Assembly: GCF_900209925.1 (NCBI RefSeq)
Contig: NZ_LT907978.1
Coordinates: 927,219-991,218, forward strand
Origin: Anaerobutyricum hallii
Lineage (GTDB): Bacteria; Bacillota; Clostridia; Lachnospirales; Lachnospiraceae
Direction: 5' to 3'
Length of the DNA stretch: 64,000 nt
The translations under genes and the position numbers were made by a program. How positions within the stretch are numbered: position 1 is the stretch's first letter; every line of letters begins with the position of its first letter. Shown piece by piece: positions 18,315 to 26,669 of the stretch. The notes below the pieces were generated by a model that saw only the letters and a list, made by a program, of their open reading frames with translations, did not search any database and was not told where the DNA came from.

Positions 18315-18740
18315 ATGAGATTAGGAATTAAAGAAATTGAACAGATTTTACCACATAGACATCCTTTTCTTTTAGTAGATTATATCGAAGAGATGGAACC
18401 GGGTGTCAGTGCTGTCGGATATAAATGTGTTACTTTTCATGAAGACTTTTTTCGTGGACATTTTCCACAGGAACCGGTTATGCCAGGGGTTCTTACAGTA
18501 GAGGCATTAGCGCAGGTAGGAGCTGTTGCGATTCTTTCTTTAGAAGAGAATAAAGGAAAAACAGCCTACTTTGGCGGAATCAATAAATGCCGTTTTAAAG
18601 GAAAAATTGTTCCGGGAGATAAGGTGAAGTTAGAAACAAAGATTGTAAAACGAAAAGGTCCTATGGGTGTAGGAGAAGCTACAGCTTATGTGGATGGAAA
18701 AGTGGTCGTAAAAGCAGAATTAACCTTTATGGTTGGATAG
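18315..18740 (+). CDS. fabZ: 3-hydroxyacyl-ACP dehydratase
   Basis: This 141-residue hot-dog protein has LPHRHPFLLVDYI near the start and FRGHFPQEPVMPGVLTVEALAQ, with catalytic His49 and Glu63. It dehydrates 3-hydroxyacyl-ACP. The length is that of FabZ rather than FabA. It sits between accB and accC, a common clostridial order. Confidence 0.95.
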   Translation: MRLGIKEIEQILPHRHPFLLVDYIEEMEPGVSAVGYKCVTFHEDFFRGHFPQEPVMPGVLTVEALAQVGAVAILSLEENKGKTAYFGGINKCRFKGKIVPGDKVKLETKIVKRKGPMGVGEATAYVDGKVVVKAELTFMVG

Positions 18741-18756
18741 ATAAGAGGAGATTATA

Positions 18757-20115
18757 ATGATTCGGAAAATATTAATTGCAAACAGAGGAGAGATTGCCAT
18801 CCGCATCATTCGTGCATGTCGGGAGATGGGAATTGAGACTGTTGCAGTGTATTCCGAAGCAGACCGGGAGGCGCTTCACACGCAGCTTGCCGATGAGGCG
18901 GTCTGTATCGGACCAGCTGCAGCGAAAGACAGCTATCTGAATATGGAGCAGATTATCAGTGCAACAATAATTACCGGTGCGGATGCGATTCATCCGGGAT
19001 TTGGTTTTTTATCAGAAAACAGCCAGTTTGCAAAGCTATGTGAGGCCTGCCATATTACTTTTATCGGTCCGGATTCCGATATTATTGCCCGTCTTGGAAA
19101 TAAGGCAGTGGCAAGACAGACTATGGTAGATGCCGGCGTGCCGGTTATTCCGGGATGCCAGAAGGCACTTACCGATGTAAAAGAAGCATTAGAAATTGCA
19201 AAAGAAATAGGGTTCCCCGTTATCGTAAAGGCAGTTCTTGGCGGCGGTGGCAAAGGAATGCGTGTTGCCTATACAGAAGAGGAATTTGAAAATGCCTTTT
19301 TAATGGCACAAAAAGAGTCAGGGCTAGCCTTTGGTGATGAAAGTATGTATCTGGAGCATTTTGTGGAGAATCCTCGTCATATAGAGTTTCAGATTCTTGC
19401 GGATAATTACGGTAATGTCATTCATCTTGGAGAACGAGACTGTTCTGTCCAGAGAAATCATCAGAAAGTTATTGAGGAATCTCCTTCTGCTGCTGTAGAT
19501 GAGGAACTTCGTGAAAGAATGGGAAAAGCAGCAGTTCTTGCAGCAAAGGCGGCCGGCTATAAGAATGCCGGTACGATTGAATTCCTTCTTGAAAAGGACA
19601 AGAGCTTTTATTTTATGGAAATGAATACCCGTATTCAGGTAGAACATCCCGTTACAGAATGGGTAACCGGAATTGATTTGATTAAAGCGCAGATCCGTAT
19701 TGCAGATGGAGAAAAACTAAAATGGAAGCAGGAAGATATCCAGATTACAGGTCATGCGATCGAATGCCGCATCAATGCGGAAGATCCGTCTAAGAACTTC
19801 CGTCCATGTCCGGGAAGGATTACCGATATGTATCTTCCGGGAGGTAAAGGGGTCCGTATTGACAGTGCGATTTACAGCGGCTGCGAAGTATCCCCTTATT
19901 ATGATTCTATGATCACAAAACTAATTGTATTTGCAGCAACAAGAAAAGAAGCAATTGCAAAGATGCACCGGGCATTGGGTGAAGTGATCATTGAAGGAAT
20001 CACAACTAATATTGATTTTCTGTATGAAATCATGGAACGTCCGGATTATCAGGAGGGCGATTTTACAATTCAGTACTTAGAAAAAGTGCTTGAAGAGATG
20101 GGAGAGAATAAATAA
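18757..20115 (+). CDS. accC: Biotin carboxylase subunit of acetyl-CoA carboxylase
   Basis: This 452-residue ATP-grasp enzyme starts MIRKILIANRGEIAIRIIRA. It has the glycine loop VLGGGGKGMRVAY, the active-site region HIEFQILADNYGN followed by HLGERDCSVQRNHQK, and the MEMNTRIQVEHPVTE motif. It carboxylates biotin on AccB. Its stop overlaps the start of accDA (TAATG), indicating translational coupling. Confidence 0.96.
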   Translation: MIRKILIANRGEIAIRIIRACREMGIETVAVYSEADREALHTQLADEAVCIGPAAAKDSYLNMEQIISATIITGADAIHPGFGFLSENSQFAKLCEACHITFIGPDSDIIARLGNKAVARQTMVDAGVPVIPGCQKALTDVKEALEIAKEIGFPVIVKAVLGGGGKGMRVAYTEEEFENAFLMAQKESGLAFGDESMYLEHFVENPRHIEFQILADNYGNVIHLGERDCSVQRNHQKVIEESPSAAVDEELRERMGKAAVLAAKAAGYKNAGTIEFLLEKDKSFYFMEMNTRIQVEHPVTEWVTGIDLIKAQIRIADGEKLKWKQEDIQITGHAIECRINAEDPSKNFRPCPGRITDMYLPGGKGVRIDSAIYSGCEVSPYYDSMITKLIVFAATRKEAIAKMHRALGEVIIEGITTNIDFLYEIMERPDYQEGDFTIQYLEKVLEEMGENK

Positions 20116-21926
20116 TGAAGTTAAAAAGTATATTTAAGAAAACACCCGTCACAAAACCGGAAGTAAAAGAAACAGCCAGTCAGATAAAGCCAGAGGTTCC
20201 GGAAGGACTTTTAAAAAGATGCAATAAATGCGGAAAAGGTATCTTTACGGAAGATTATAAAAAGAATCTTTATATTTGTCCAAAGTGCGGGGGATATCTT
20301 AGAATGCCGGCACAGAAACGAATTGAATTTTTAACAGAAGCAGATTCTTTTGAAGAGTGGGATACGGGTCTTTCTACAGAAAATCCATTGCATATGATTG
20401 GCTATCCTGACAAAATTAAAGCGTTACAGGATAAGACAAAGTTAGATGAAGCGGTTGTTACCGGAAAAGCGCGTATTGGTGAAAATGAAGTTGCTCTTAT
20501 GGTGATGGATGGTCGTTTCCTTATGGCAAGCATGGGTGAAGTTGTAGGTGAAAAGATTGCAAGAGGTGTGGAACGTGCCACAAAAGAAAAGCTTCCTGTT
20601 ATTATTTTTACCTGTTCTGGCGGAGCAAGAATGCAGGAAGGAATGACTTCTCTTATGCAGATGGCAAAGACTTCGGCAGCATTAAAAAGACACAGCGATG
20701 CGGGCTTGTTATACATCACAGTGCTGACGGATCCGACCACAGGCGGAGTTACTGCAAGTTTTGCCATGCTTGGAGATATTATTTTAGCAGAACCAAAGGC
20801 ACTTATCGGATTTGCAGGTCCTCGTGTCATTGAGCAGACGATTCATAAGAAGCTTCCAAAAGGATTTCAACGTTCAGAATTTCTCTTAAAACATGGATTT
20901 ATCGATAAAATCGTAGAGAGAAAAGATATGAAGACGGTCTTAGAACAGATACTTACAATGCATCGCTTGACGACAAAGCATTCTGGAATAGTAAAGAATA
21001 CAGGAGCCGTTTCTGAAATAAAGACTGACTTAAATACTGTAAATCCGTCATCAAAGAGAGAAGATGTGCAGGCTGTTTCAAATAAAAATGCAGGAAAGTC
21101 ACGTAAACAAAAGCTCTCTTTGGCACAGAAAAAACGTGCAGGGGAAAAGACGGCATGGGAGCGTGTACTGACATCACGTGAGAAAGATCGTCCGGTAGGA
21201 GAAGATTATATTTATGGATTATTTGAAGAATTTATAGAGTTCCATGGTGATAGAAACTTTGGCGATGATGCCGCAATCTGCGGAGGTATCGCCTACTTTC
21301 AGGGAAAGCCTGTTACGGTTATTGCACAGATGAAAGGAAAAAGTACCGCAGAAAATATTGCGCGTAATTTTGGAATGCCGGAACCAGAAGGATATCGGAA
21401 AGCACTTCGTCTTATGAAGCAGGCAGAAAAGTTCCATCGCCCGATTATCTGTTTTGTTGATACACCGGGAGCATTTTGTGGTATGGAAGCAGAAGAAAGA
21501 GGGCAGGGAGAGGCAATTGCCCGAAATCTTTATGAAATGTCTGCCTTAAAAACCCCGATCCTTTCTATACTGATTGGAGAAGGCGGTAGTGGCGGGGCAC
21601 TTGCCATGGCTGTAGCTGATGAAGTCTGGATACTTGAAAATGCTGTCTATTCCATTCTTTCTCCGGAAGGATATGCCGCTATTTTGTGGAAAGATGGCAG
21701 TCAGGCAGCTCGTGCAGCAAAAGCGATGAAGCTTACTTCCTATGATTTATATAAAGCTGGTTTTGTAGAAAAAATCATACCGGAACCAGAAGGTTACACA
21801 TTAGATTCGATTATTAACGTATTTGATAATCTAGAGGAAAATATTTCTGTATTTTTAGAAAATAGCAAGAGTATGACAGAAGAAGAACGAGTGGAGCAAA
21901 GATATCAACGTTTTCGCAGTATGTAA
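20115..21926 (+). CDS. accDA: Fused acetyl-CoA carboxylase carboxyltransferase, beta + alpha (AccD-AccA)
   Basis: This 603-residue protein joins two subunits that are separate in E. coli. The beta half (about 30-290) has the zinc ribbon Cys36, Cys39, Cys55 and Cys58, then FTCSGGARMQEGM and PTTGGVTASFAM. A charged linker (about 290-345, rich in Ser, Lys and Asn) follows. The alpha half (about 345-603) has FIEFHGDRNFGDD, FVDTPGAFCGMEAEERGQ and IGEGGSGGALA. Together they transfer CO2 from biotin to acetyl-CoA. The long N-terminal helical part of stand-alone AccA is shortened. There is no sign of a frameshift joining the halves. Confidence 0.94.
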   Translation: MKLKSIFKKTPVTKPEVKETASQIKPEVPEGLLKRCNKCGKGIFTEDYKKNLYICPKCGGYLRMPAQKRIEFLTEADSFEEWDTGLSTENPLHMIGYPDKIKALQDKTKLDEAVVTGKARIGENEVALMVMDGRFLMASMGEVVGEKIARGVERATKEKLPVIIFTCSGGARMQEGMTSLMQMAKTSAALKRHSDAGLLYITVLTDPTTGGVTASFAMLGDIILAEPKALIGFAGPRVIEQTIHKKLPKGFQRSEFLLKHGFIDKIVERKDMKTVLEQILTMHRLTTKHSGIVKNTGAVSEIKTDLNTVNPSSKREDVQAVSNKNAGKSRKQKLSLAQKKRAGEKTAWERVLTSREKDRPVGEDYIYGLFEEFIEFHGDRNFGDDAAICGGIAYFQGKPVTVIAQMKGKSTAENIARNFGMPEPEGYRKALRLMKQAEKFHRPIICFVDTPGAFCGMEAEERGQGEAIARNLYEMSALKTPILSILIGEGGSGGALAMAVADEVWILENAVYSILSPEGYAAILWKDGSQAARAAKAMKLTSYDLYKAGFVEKIIPEPEGYTLDSIINVFDNLEENISVFLENSKSMTEEERVEQRYQRFRSM

Positions 21927-21983
21927 GGGCAGATGTATTTTACAGGAGACTATAAAGACAGGATTTACAGGAGAATGTAACTT

Positions 21984-23051
21984 ATGAGAAAAGAACAATT
22001 TTCCATTGGGAAAAAACAATTAAAAGTCCCGATTATACAGGGTGGTATGGGCGTTGGTATCAGTCTTGGCGGACTGGCCGGAGCTGTCGCAAAAGAAGGT
22101 GGGGCCGGAACGATATCTGCTGCGCAGATTGGTTTTCGTGAACCGGATTTTTATGAGAATCCAGTAGAAGCGAATAAACGTGCGATTCATAAAGAAATGG
22201 ATAAAGCAAGAAAGATTTCTCCGGAAGGAGTCATTGGCTTTAATCTGATGGTGGCAATGAATGATTATGAAACGTATGCACGCGAAGTGATTGCGGCGGG
22301 AGCTGACTTTATCGTATCAGGAGCAGGGCTTCCGGTTGATCTTCCTGCTTATATAAAAGATAGTGATATTGCAATCGCTCCCATTGTATCTACCAGAAAA
22401 TCTGCCCATGTTATTTTGAAATTCTGGGATAAAAAATATAAAAAAACAGCAGATTTTATTGTTATTGAAGGGCCTATGGCAGGAGGACATCTTGGTTTCC
22501 ATAAAGAACAGCTAGGAGAACTTACTCCAGAAATTTACGCCGAAGAAGTAAAAGAAATTATTACTGTAGTAAGAAAATATGAAGAAAAATATGAGAAAAA
22601 AATCCCTGTCATTCTGGCAGGAGGGATTTATGAGCATGCAGATTATGAAAGAGCATTTACTCTTGGTGCAGATGGAGTGCAGATTGCAACCCGTTTTGTA
22701 ACAACAGAAGAATGTGATGCAGATGAACGTTATAAACAAGCCTATATTCAAGCCAAAAAAGAAGATATCGTTATCGTAAACAGTCCGGTAGGTATGCCGG
22801 GAAGAGCAATCAGAAATGTTTTTTTAGACAAAGTAAAAACCGAAGGCAGAATTCCACCAACAAAGTGTCTTCGCTGTATTCATACCTGCAATCCGGCAGA
22901 AACACCGTACTGCATCACCGAAGCACTTATTCACGCAGCCAAAGGAGAAGTCGATCAGGCCCTTTTATTCTGCGGAGGACGTGCTTATGAAGCAAAAACA
23001 ATAGAAACAGTAAAAAAAGTAATTGATTATTTCTGTAAAGATTGTTTATAA
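21984..23051 (+). CDS. NAD(P)H-dependent flavin oxidoreductase (nitronate monooxygenase-like, FabK relative)
   Basis: This 355-residue TIM-barrel flavoprotein has VPIIQGGMGVGISLGGLAG at the N terminus, GFNLMVAMNDYE, the EGPMAGGHLGFH phosphate-binding region, and ILAGGIYEHADYERAF. The C terminus is Cys-rich (CLRCIHTCNPAETPYC), a feature absent from the FabK encoded upstream. It belongs to the 2-nitropropane dioxygenase superfamily. Its place between accDA and fabT suggests a link to lipid metabolism, but the substrate is unknown. Confidence 0.85.
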   Translation: MRKEQFSIGKKQLKVPIIQGGMGVGISLGGLAGAVAKEGGAGTISAAQIGFREPDFYENPVEANKRAIHKEMDKARKISPEGVIGFNLMVAMNDYETYAREVIAAGADFIVSGAGLPVDLPAYIKDSDIAIAPIVSTRKSAHVILKFWDKKYKKTADFIVIEGPMAGGHLGFHKEQLGELTPEIYAEEVKEIITVVRKYEEKYEKKIPVILAGGIYEHADYERAFTLGADGVQIATRFVTTEECDADERYKQAYIQAKKEDIVIVNSPVGMPGRAIRNVFLDKVKTEGRIPPTKCLRCIHTCNPAETPYCITEALIHAAKGEVDQALLFCGGRAYEAKTIETVKKVIDYFCKDCL

Positions 23052-23099
23052 TAAATGTAAAAGAAACGATACGGTATTAGATAAGGTGAGAATATAGGA

Positions 23100-23549
23100 A
23101 TGAACAATGTAAGAGAAACAATAAACACAATGTTAGTAAAGACTTTCCACGAGATTTTAGAATTAGAAGAGAAGGCGATCATCACAGATGAATTTTCGGA
23201 TATAAGCAATAATGATATGCATATCATAGAAGCAATCGGTCTGGGTGAAGGAGCACGCATGAGTGTGGTAGCGAAACGTTTGAATATCACAGTAGGTTCG
23301 CTCACAACATCTATGAACAGTCTTGTAAATAAAGGCTATGTAGCGAGATCACGAAGTGAAAAAGACAGGCGGGTTGTTAACGTATATCTCCTTGAAAAAG
23401 GAATTGCTGCTTATAAACATCATGAAGAATTCCATGAAAAAATGTTAGATGCTATCATGGAAACCCTGAGTCCGGAAGAACTTGTCGTATGGGCAAAGTC
23501 CTGCGATCGTCTGACTCACTTTTTGAAATCATACGACAAAACCCATTAA
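23100..23549 (+). CDS. fabT: FabT-like MarR-family repressor of fatty acid synthesis
   Basis: This 149-residue MarR protein has a winged helix at about 50-105 (NDMHIIEAIGLGEGARMSVVAKRLN, then GSLTTSMNSLVNKGYVARSRSEKDRRVVNVYL). In streptococci FabT represses fab genes with acyl-ACP as corepressor. The gene lies at the end of the fab cluster rather than the front, but the leader of fabH carries a FabT-like palindrome. The RBS AGGTGAG is 9 nt before the ATG. Confidence 0.85.
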   Translation: MNNVRETINTMLVKTFHEILELEEKAIITDEFSDISNNDMHIIEAIGLGEGARMSVVAKRLNITVGSLTTSMNSLVNKGYVARSRSEKDRRVVNVYLLEKGIAAYKHHEEFHEKMLDAIMETLSPEELVVWAKSCDRLTHFLKSYDKTH

Positions 23550-23564
23550 TTTCATAAATGAAAC

Positions 23565-23660
23565 AAAAAAGCATTATGCAAATCTGTTTTATATCCTTGC
23601 ACAATGAAATGCATCGTATTCATTGTGCAAGGATATACAGTAACTGCATAATGTTTTTTT
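23565..23660. terminator. Very strong terminator at the end of the fab cluster
   Basis: Nested inverted repeats. An inner perfect 18-bp stem (ATATCCTTGCACAATGAA, 23591-23608, with 23619-23636) lies inside an outer stem GCATTATGCA/TGCATAATG, flanked by A6 on the left and T7 on the right. It is suited to both strands. Confidence 0.9.
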
Positions 23661-23830
23661 ATTTGTCTTTTATTCGTTATAATAAAAGTATCTAAAAATG
23701 ATACAAAAATTAGAATAAATGCAAAAGAAAAAAATAAATGTTAAAAAGAAACAAAAACTCTTTCTTTTTATTTTTATATAGTGTATAATGATTACAATAC
23801 CAAAGCAGAACGGGGATAGGGAGGACAAGT

Positions 23831-24964
23831 ATGATATCATTATATTCTTTAATATGGACAGTTTTAGTTAGCTGCCCGTTGCTTCTCCTGATAGTCGTTT
23901 TAAGAAGAAGAACAGCCTGCCTGATGAAGTATGGAGTTACATTTATCTGTATTTTATATGCATTTTGTGTAATCAGAATGTTAATACCAATAGAAGTACC
24001 AGTGTTTCAGAAAGTAATTTGTGATCCACATATGTTTTCTTTTCTGATGAAAACGTATGCAGACTTAGGAACAGATAAAAGAAGGCTGGCTTTATGGACT
24101 ATTTTTGGTATATGGGTTCTGGGGATTATCGCCTGGTCGATTTACTACAGCATTACTGTAGGTGGGCTGCTTATAAAGTTACGAAGAACCTGTTATAAAG
24201 GGGATGGACGAGTAGAGCGTATTTTAGAAGAGATTGCTCCAAACAGTGGTATTTCTATAAGATATACAGATTTAGTGGATACACCATTTTTAGTAGGTAT
24301 ATTTAAACCAACGATTTATATGACAGAAGTAGAATGCACAGATACACAAATCAAATATATTTTAACGCATGAATATACACACTGGAAGAGAAAGGATCCT
24401 TGGAAGTTATTATTTGCATATCTGATGATTATTATATTTTGGTGGAATCCGTTATTTCGACTTTTACATAAAGATATTAAACTGATGATAGAGATGGGGT
24501 GTGATAAGACCATGCTCCGAGACTATCCTATGAGATATGCATTAGAATACTTGAAAACAATATGTTATGTATTGGAAGCAGAGAAACATTCATTAAAAAA
24601 ATTGAATTTTAATTCTTTGAATTTTGTTGATATAAACAGTGAAGAAGGGTTCAAACAAAGACTTTTTTACATATTAGATGCGAAAGAAAATTTGAAGTTG
24701 CAGAAGAAGGTAAATATAGCTGTGATTTGTGGATGCTTTATATGGATGCTTAGTTCTTATTATTTTATATTACAGCCAACATACAGCCCAGATAAAGAAA
24801 TTCAAAATCAAGAAGAATCTGTTTTTACTGGAAAAGATTTGTATTTAGAAAAGAAAAAAGATGGAACATATATTTTGCATATTGGAAGGACTGTAGAGAA
24901 AATATCCAAAAAAGATATTGAAAAAGGATTGTACAATTCATATCCTATAATAGAAGAAAGGTAA
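23831..24964 (+). CDS. BlaR1/MecR1-like M56 membrane metallopeptidase without a penicillin-binding domain
   Basis: This 377-residue protein has several N-terminal membrane segments (about 5-25, 35-53 and 88-110), the zinc motif HEYTH at 180-184, further hydrophobic segments (about 190-210 and 282-302), and a short outer tail of about 75 residues. BlaR1 sensors cleave or inactivate BlaI-type repressors after sensing a ligand. Here the large C-terminal penicillin-binding domain is absent, so beta-lactam sensing is unlikely. A BlaI-like gene follows 91 nt downstream. A TATAAT box lies at 23784-23789. Confidence 0.88.
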   Translation: MISLYSLIWTVLVSCPLLLLIVVLRRRTACLMKYGVTFICILYAFCVIRMLIPIEVPVFQKVICDPHMFSFLMKTYADLGTDKRRLALWTIFGIWVLGIIAWSIYYSITVGGLLIKLRRTCYKGDGRVERILEEIAPNSGISIRYTDLVDTPFLVGIFKPTIYMTEVECTDTQIKYILTHEYTHWKRKDPWKLLFAYLMIIIFWWNPLFRLLHKDIKLMIEMGCDKTMLRDYPMRYALEYLKTICYVLEAEKHSLKKLNFNSLNFVDINSEEGFKQRLFYILDAKENLKLQKKVNIAVICGCFIWMLSSYYFILQPTYSPDKEIQNQEESVFTGKDLYLEKKKDGTYILHIGRTVEKISKKDIEKGLYNSYPIIEER

Positions 24965-25055
24965 ATAATTAGTTTATTAGGGAAACTCATATTTCATTCT
25001 ATTCCTTTATATGATATAATGAAAAATATAATTAACAGAAGAAAAGGATGATATT

Positions 25056-25460
25056 ATGGGTAAGAAGATTCCAAGAATTACAAATAGTGAGATGCAGATT
25101 CTAGAAGTGTTGTGGGATGAAGGAGAGGCTCTAACATCTTCAGAAATCGTAGAAGTATCAGATGATCGGACATGGAAGTCAAGCTCGGTGCATTTATTAT
25201 TAAATTCGCTTTTAAAGAAGAATTTCGTTCAAGTTGCCGGATTTAAGAAGACAACAAAGAATTACGCCAGAACATTTGAGCCATCTATGACAAGAGAAGA
25301 ATATTCTATGAAGCAGTTACAGCAGGAGAAGAAGAAAAATACGAGAGTATTTTCTGGCTTGTTTAATACTTTTGTTTCCGAGGAGATAAGCTCGGAATCT
25401 TTACAGAAACTTTCTAGTTTAATTGAGTCAAGGTTAGATAATTTAGATGACGAAGAATAG
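25056..25460 (+). CDS. BlaI/MecI/CopY-family winged-helix repressor
   Basis: This 134-residue protein matches BlaI in size and layout: an N-terminal winged helix (ITNSEMQILEVLWDEGEALTSSEIVE, then WKSSSVHLLLNSLLKKNFVQV) and a C-terminal dimerisation part with a proteolysable linker. It is the expected partner of the M56 peptidase upstream. A TATAAT box near 25013-25018 suggests its own promoter. No classical TACA-N4-TGTA BlaI box was seen. Confidence 0.88.
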   Translation: MGKKIPRITNSEMQILEVLWDEGEALTSSEIVEVSDDRTWKSSSVHLLLNSLLKKNFVQVAGFKKTTKNYARTFEPSMTREEYSMKQLQQEKKKNTRVFSGLFNTFVSEEISSESLQKLSSLIESRLDNLDDEE

Positions 25461-25551
25461 ATGATGTTTTAATGTTGCCTGTTCTTTGCCGGTTTTATGT
25501 TTATATACGGTAACTTTATAATTTGCATATACATAAAAAGGAGAGAGAACG

Positions 25552-25821
25552 ATGAAAAAGGCAAGATGGAGAAAAACAATCGCAGCAGGTGCTGTCCTTA
25601 TGAGTTTGGGTATGGTATGTCCAGTAGCAAGTTTGCAGGCAGAAGAAGCAGAGACACCTTATGAAGAAGTAATGAAAGCTTCTGACGGTGATATTAATCC
25701 TTGTGCGGATCAGATAGAGTATGTGTATCGTATTCATAATGGAAGAGTACAGAAACGTCGATGGAATTATACTCAGGGAGAATGGGTAGATAAAAAGTGG
25801 ATTGATGTTGGACCGGCCTAG
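25552..25821 (+). CDS. Small secreted protein of unknown function
   Basis: This 89-residue protein starts with a clear Sec signal peptide (basic MKKARWRKT, hydrophobic core, cleavage probably after LQAEEA around residue 27-30). The mature part is about 60 residues with a compact aromatic/basic pattern (YVYRIHNGRVQKRRWNYTQG, then WVDKKW). I do not recognise the family. It lies 92 nt after the BlaI-like gene and before a terminator, so it is a plausible target or ligand of that sensor pair. Confidence 0.75.
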   Translation: MKKARWRKTIAAGAVLMSLGMVCPVASLQAEEAETPYEEVMKASDGDINPCADQIEYVYRIHNGRVQKRRWNYTQGEWVDKKWIDVGPA

Positions 25822-25851
25822 AATACATTTTTATGAAAATTATAGTAAGTA

Positions 25852-25895
25852 AAAAGACCAGGAGCATTGCAGTTGTGATGTTCCTGGTCTTTTAT
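25852..25895 (+). terminator. Terminator after the small secreted protein gene
   Basis: AAAAGACCAGGA (25852-25863) pairs with TCCTGGTCTTTT (25882-25893). The stem is GC-containing and ends in T residues. Confidence 0.85.
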
Positions 25896-25966
25896 ATTAC
25901 TTTACAGGAATAAAATGCTGTTTTTTATATAACAGAATAAGCAATAGAGTTATTATAAAAATAAAA

Positions 25967-25984
25967 TTGTTAAAAAACTATCAA
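25967..25984. promoter_or_regulatory. Possible Rex operator upstream of the hydrogenase operon
   Basis: TTGTTAAAAAACTATCAA matches 12 of the 14 fixed positions of the Rex consensus TTGTTAA-N4-TTAACAA. It lies 7 nt before the -35 box of the hydrogenase promoter. Rex is a known NADH/NAD sensor that controls such genes in clostridia. The AT-rich background weakens the match. Confidence 0.45.
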
Positions 25985-25991
25985 AAAGTTA

Positions 25992-26020
25992 TTGTAAATT
26001 TCTCTGTTTTTTTATATAAT
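25992..26020 (+). promoter_or_regulatory. Promoter of the hydrogenase operon
   Basis: TTGTAA (25992-25997), a 17-nt spacer, and TATAAT (26015-26020). A second TATAAT is at 26026-26031. About 165 nt of AT-rich leader without a gene separate it from the first subunit. The 25822-26189 gap otherwise contains only the preceding terminator and the Rex-like site. Confidence 0.6.
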
Positions 26021-26189
26021 AATAGTATAATGATAAAATGTTTATCAAAAAAGAGGATAAAATAACTGTTTTGTTTGAAAAATTGTTCACAATGTCTAAA
26101 TGTGAGTAATGTGTATTTTTTAATTTTTTGTGTTTGCTTTTGTAGTGTTTTTTCAAAAGTGTATATGCATATAAAGAAGGGAGAAGCTT

Positions 26190-26666
26190 ATGTTAGAGAA
26201 GGGTTACTATGACAAAGCGGATGCGATTATTGAGTCTCACGGGGCGGTGGAAGCATCTCTTATTCCGATTATACAGGATATTCAGAGTGAGTATCGGTAT
26301 CTGCCACCGGAATTATTATCTTATGTTGCGGATAAGATTGGGATTACAGAGGCGAAGGCATTTAGTGTTGCTACATTTTATGAGAATTTTTCTTTTGAAC
26401 CAAAGGGAAAATATGTGATTAAGGTCTGTGATGGAACGGCATGTCATGTGCGTAAGTCTACTACGATTCTGGAAAGAATTTATAGTGAACTGGGACTTTC
26501 AAAAGAGAAGGTAACAACGGACGATATGTTATTTACTGTGGAGACGGTATCCTGTCTTGGTGCCTGTGGTCTTGCTCCGGTACTGACGGTGAATGATAAA
26601 GTATATCCGTCAATGACACCGGATGATGCTGCACAGTTACTTCAGAAGCTTCGAGAGGAGGAATAG
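26190..26666 (+). CDS. hydC: NuoE-like [2Fe-2S] subunit of NAD-linked [FeFe] hydrogenase
   Basis: This 158-residue thioredoxin-like ferredoxin carries the four cysteines in CDGTACHVR and CLGACGLAP. It is the usual small subunit of the electron-bifurcating hydrogenase of the Thermotoga/Clostridia type, passing electrons between the flavin subunit and HydA. The NuoF-like gene starts 3 nt downstream, showing tight coupling. Confidence 0.9.
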   Translation: MLEKGYYDKADAIIESHGAVEASLIPIIQDIQSEYRYLPPELLSYVADKIGITEAKAFSVATFYENFSFEPKGKYVIKVCDGTACHVRKSTTILERIYSELGLSKEKVTTDDMLFTVETVSCLGACGLAPVLTVNDKVYPSMTPDDAAQLLQKLREEE

Positions 26667-26669
26667 GGG

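Noticed and set aside
23831-25460. Beta-lactam resistance regulon (BlaR1-BlaI)
   Set aside because: The sensor domain is missing and no beta-lactamase or PBP2a gene is present; only the regulatory fold is shared.
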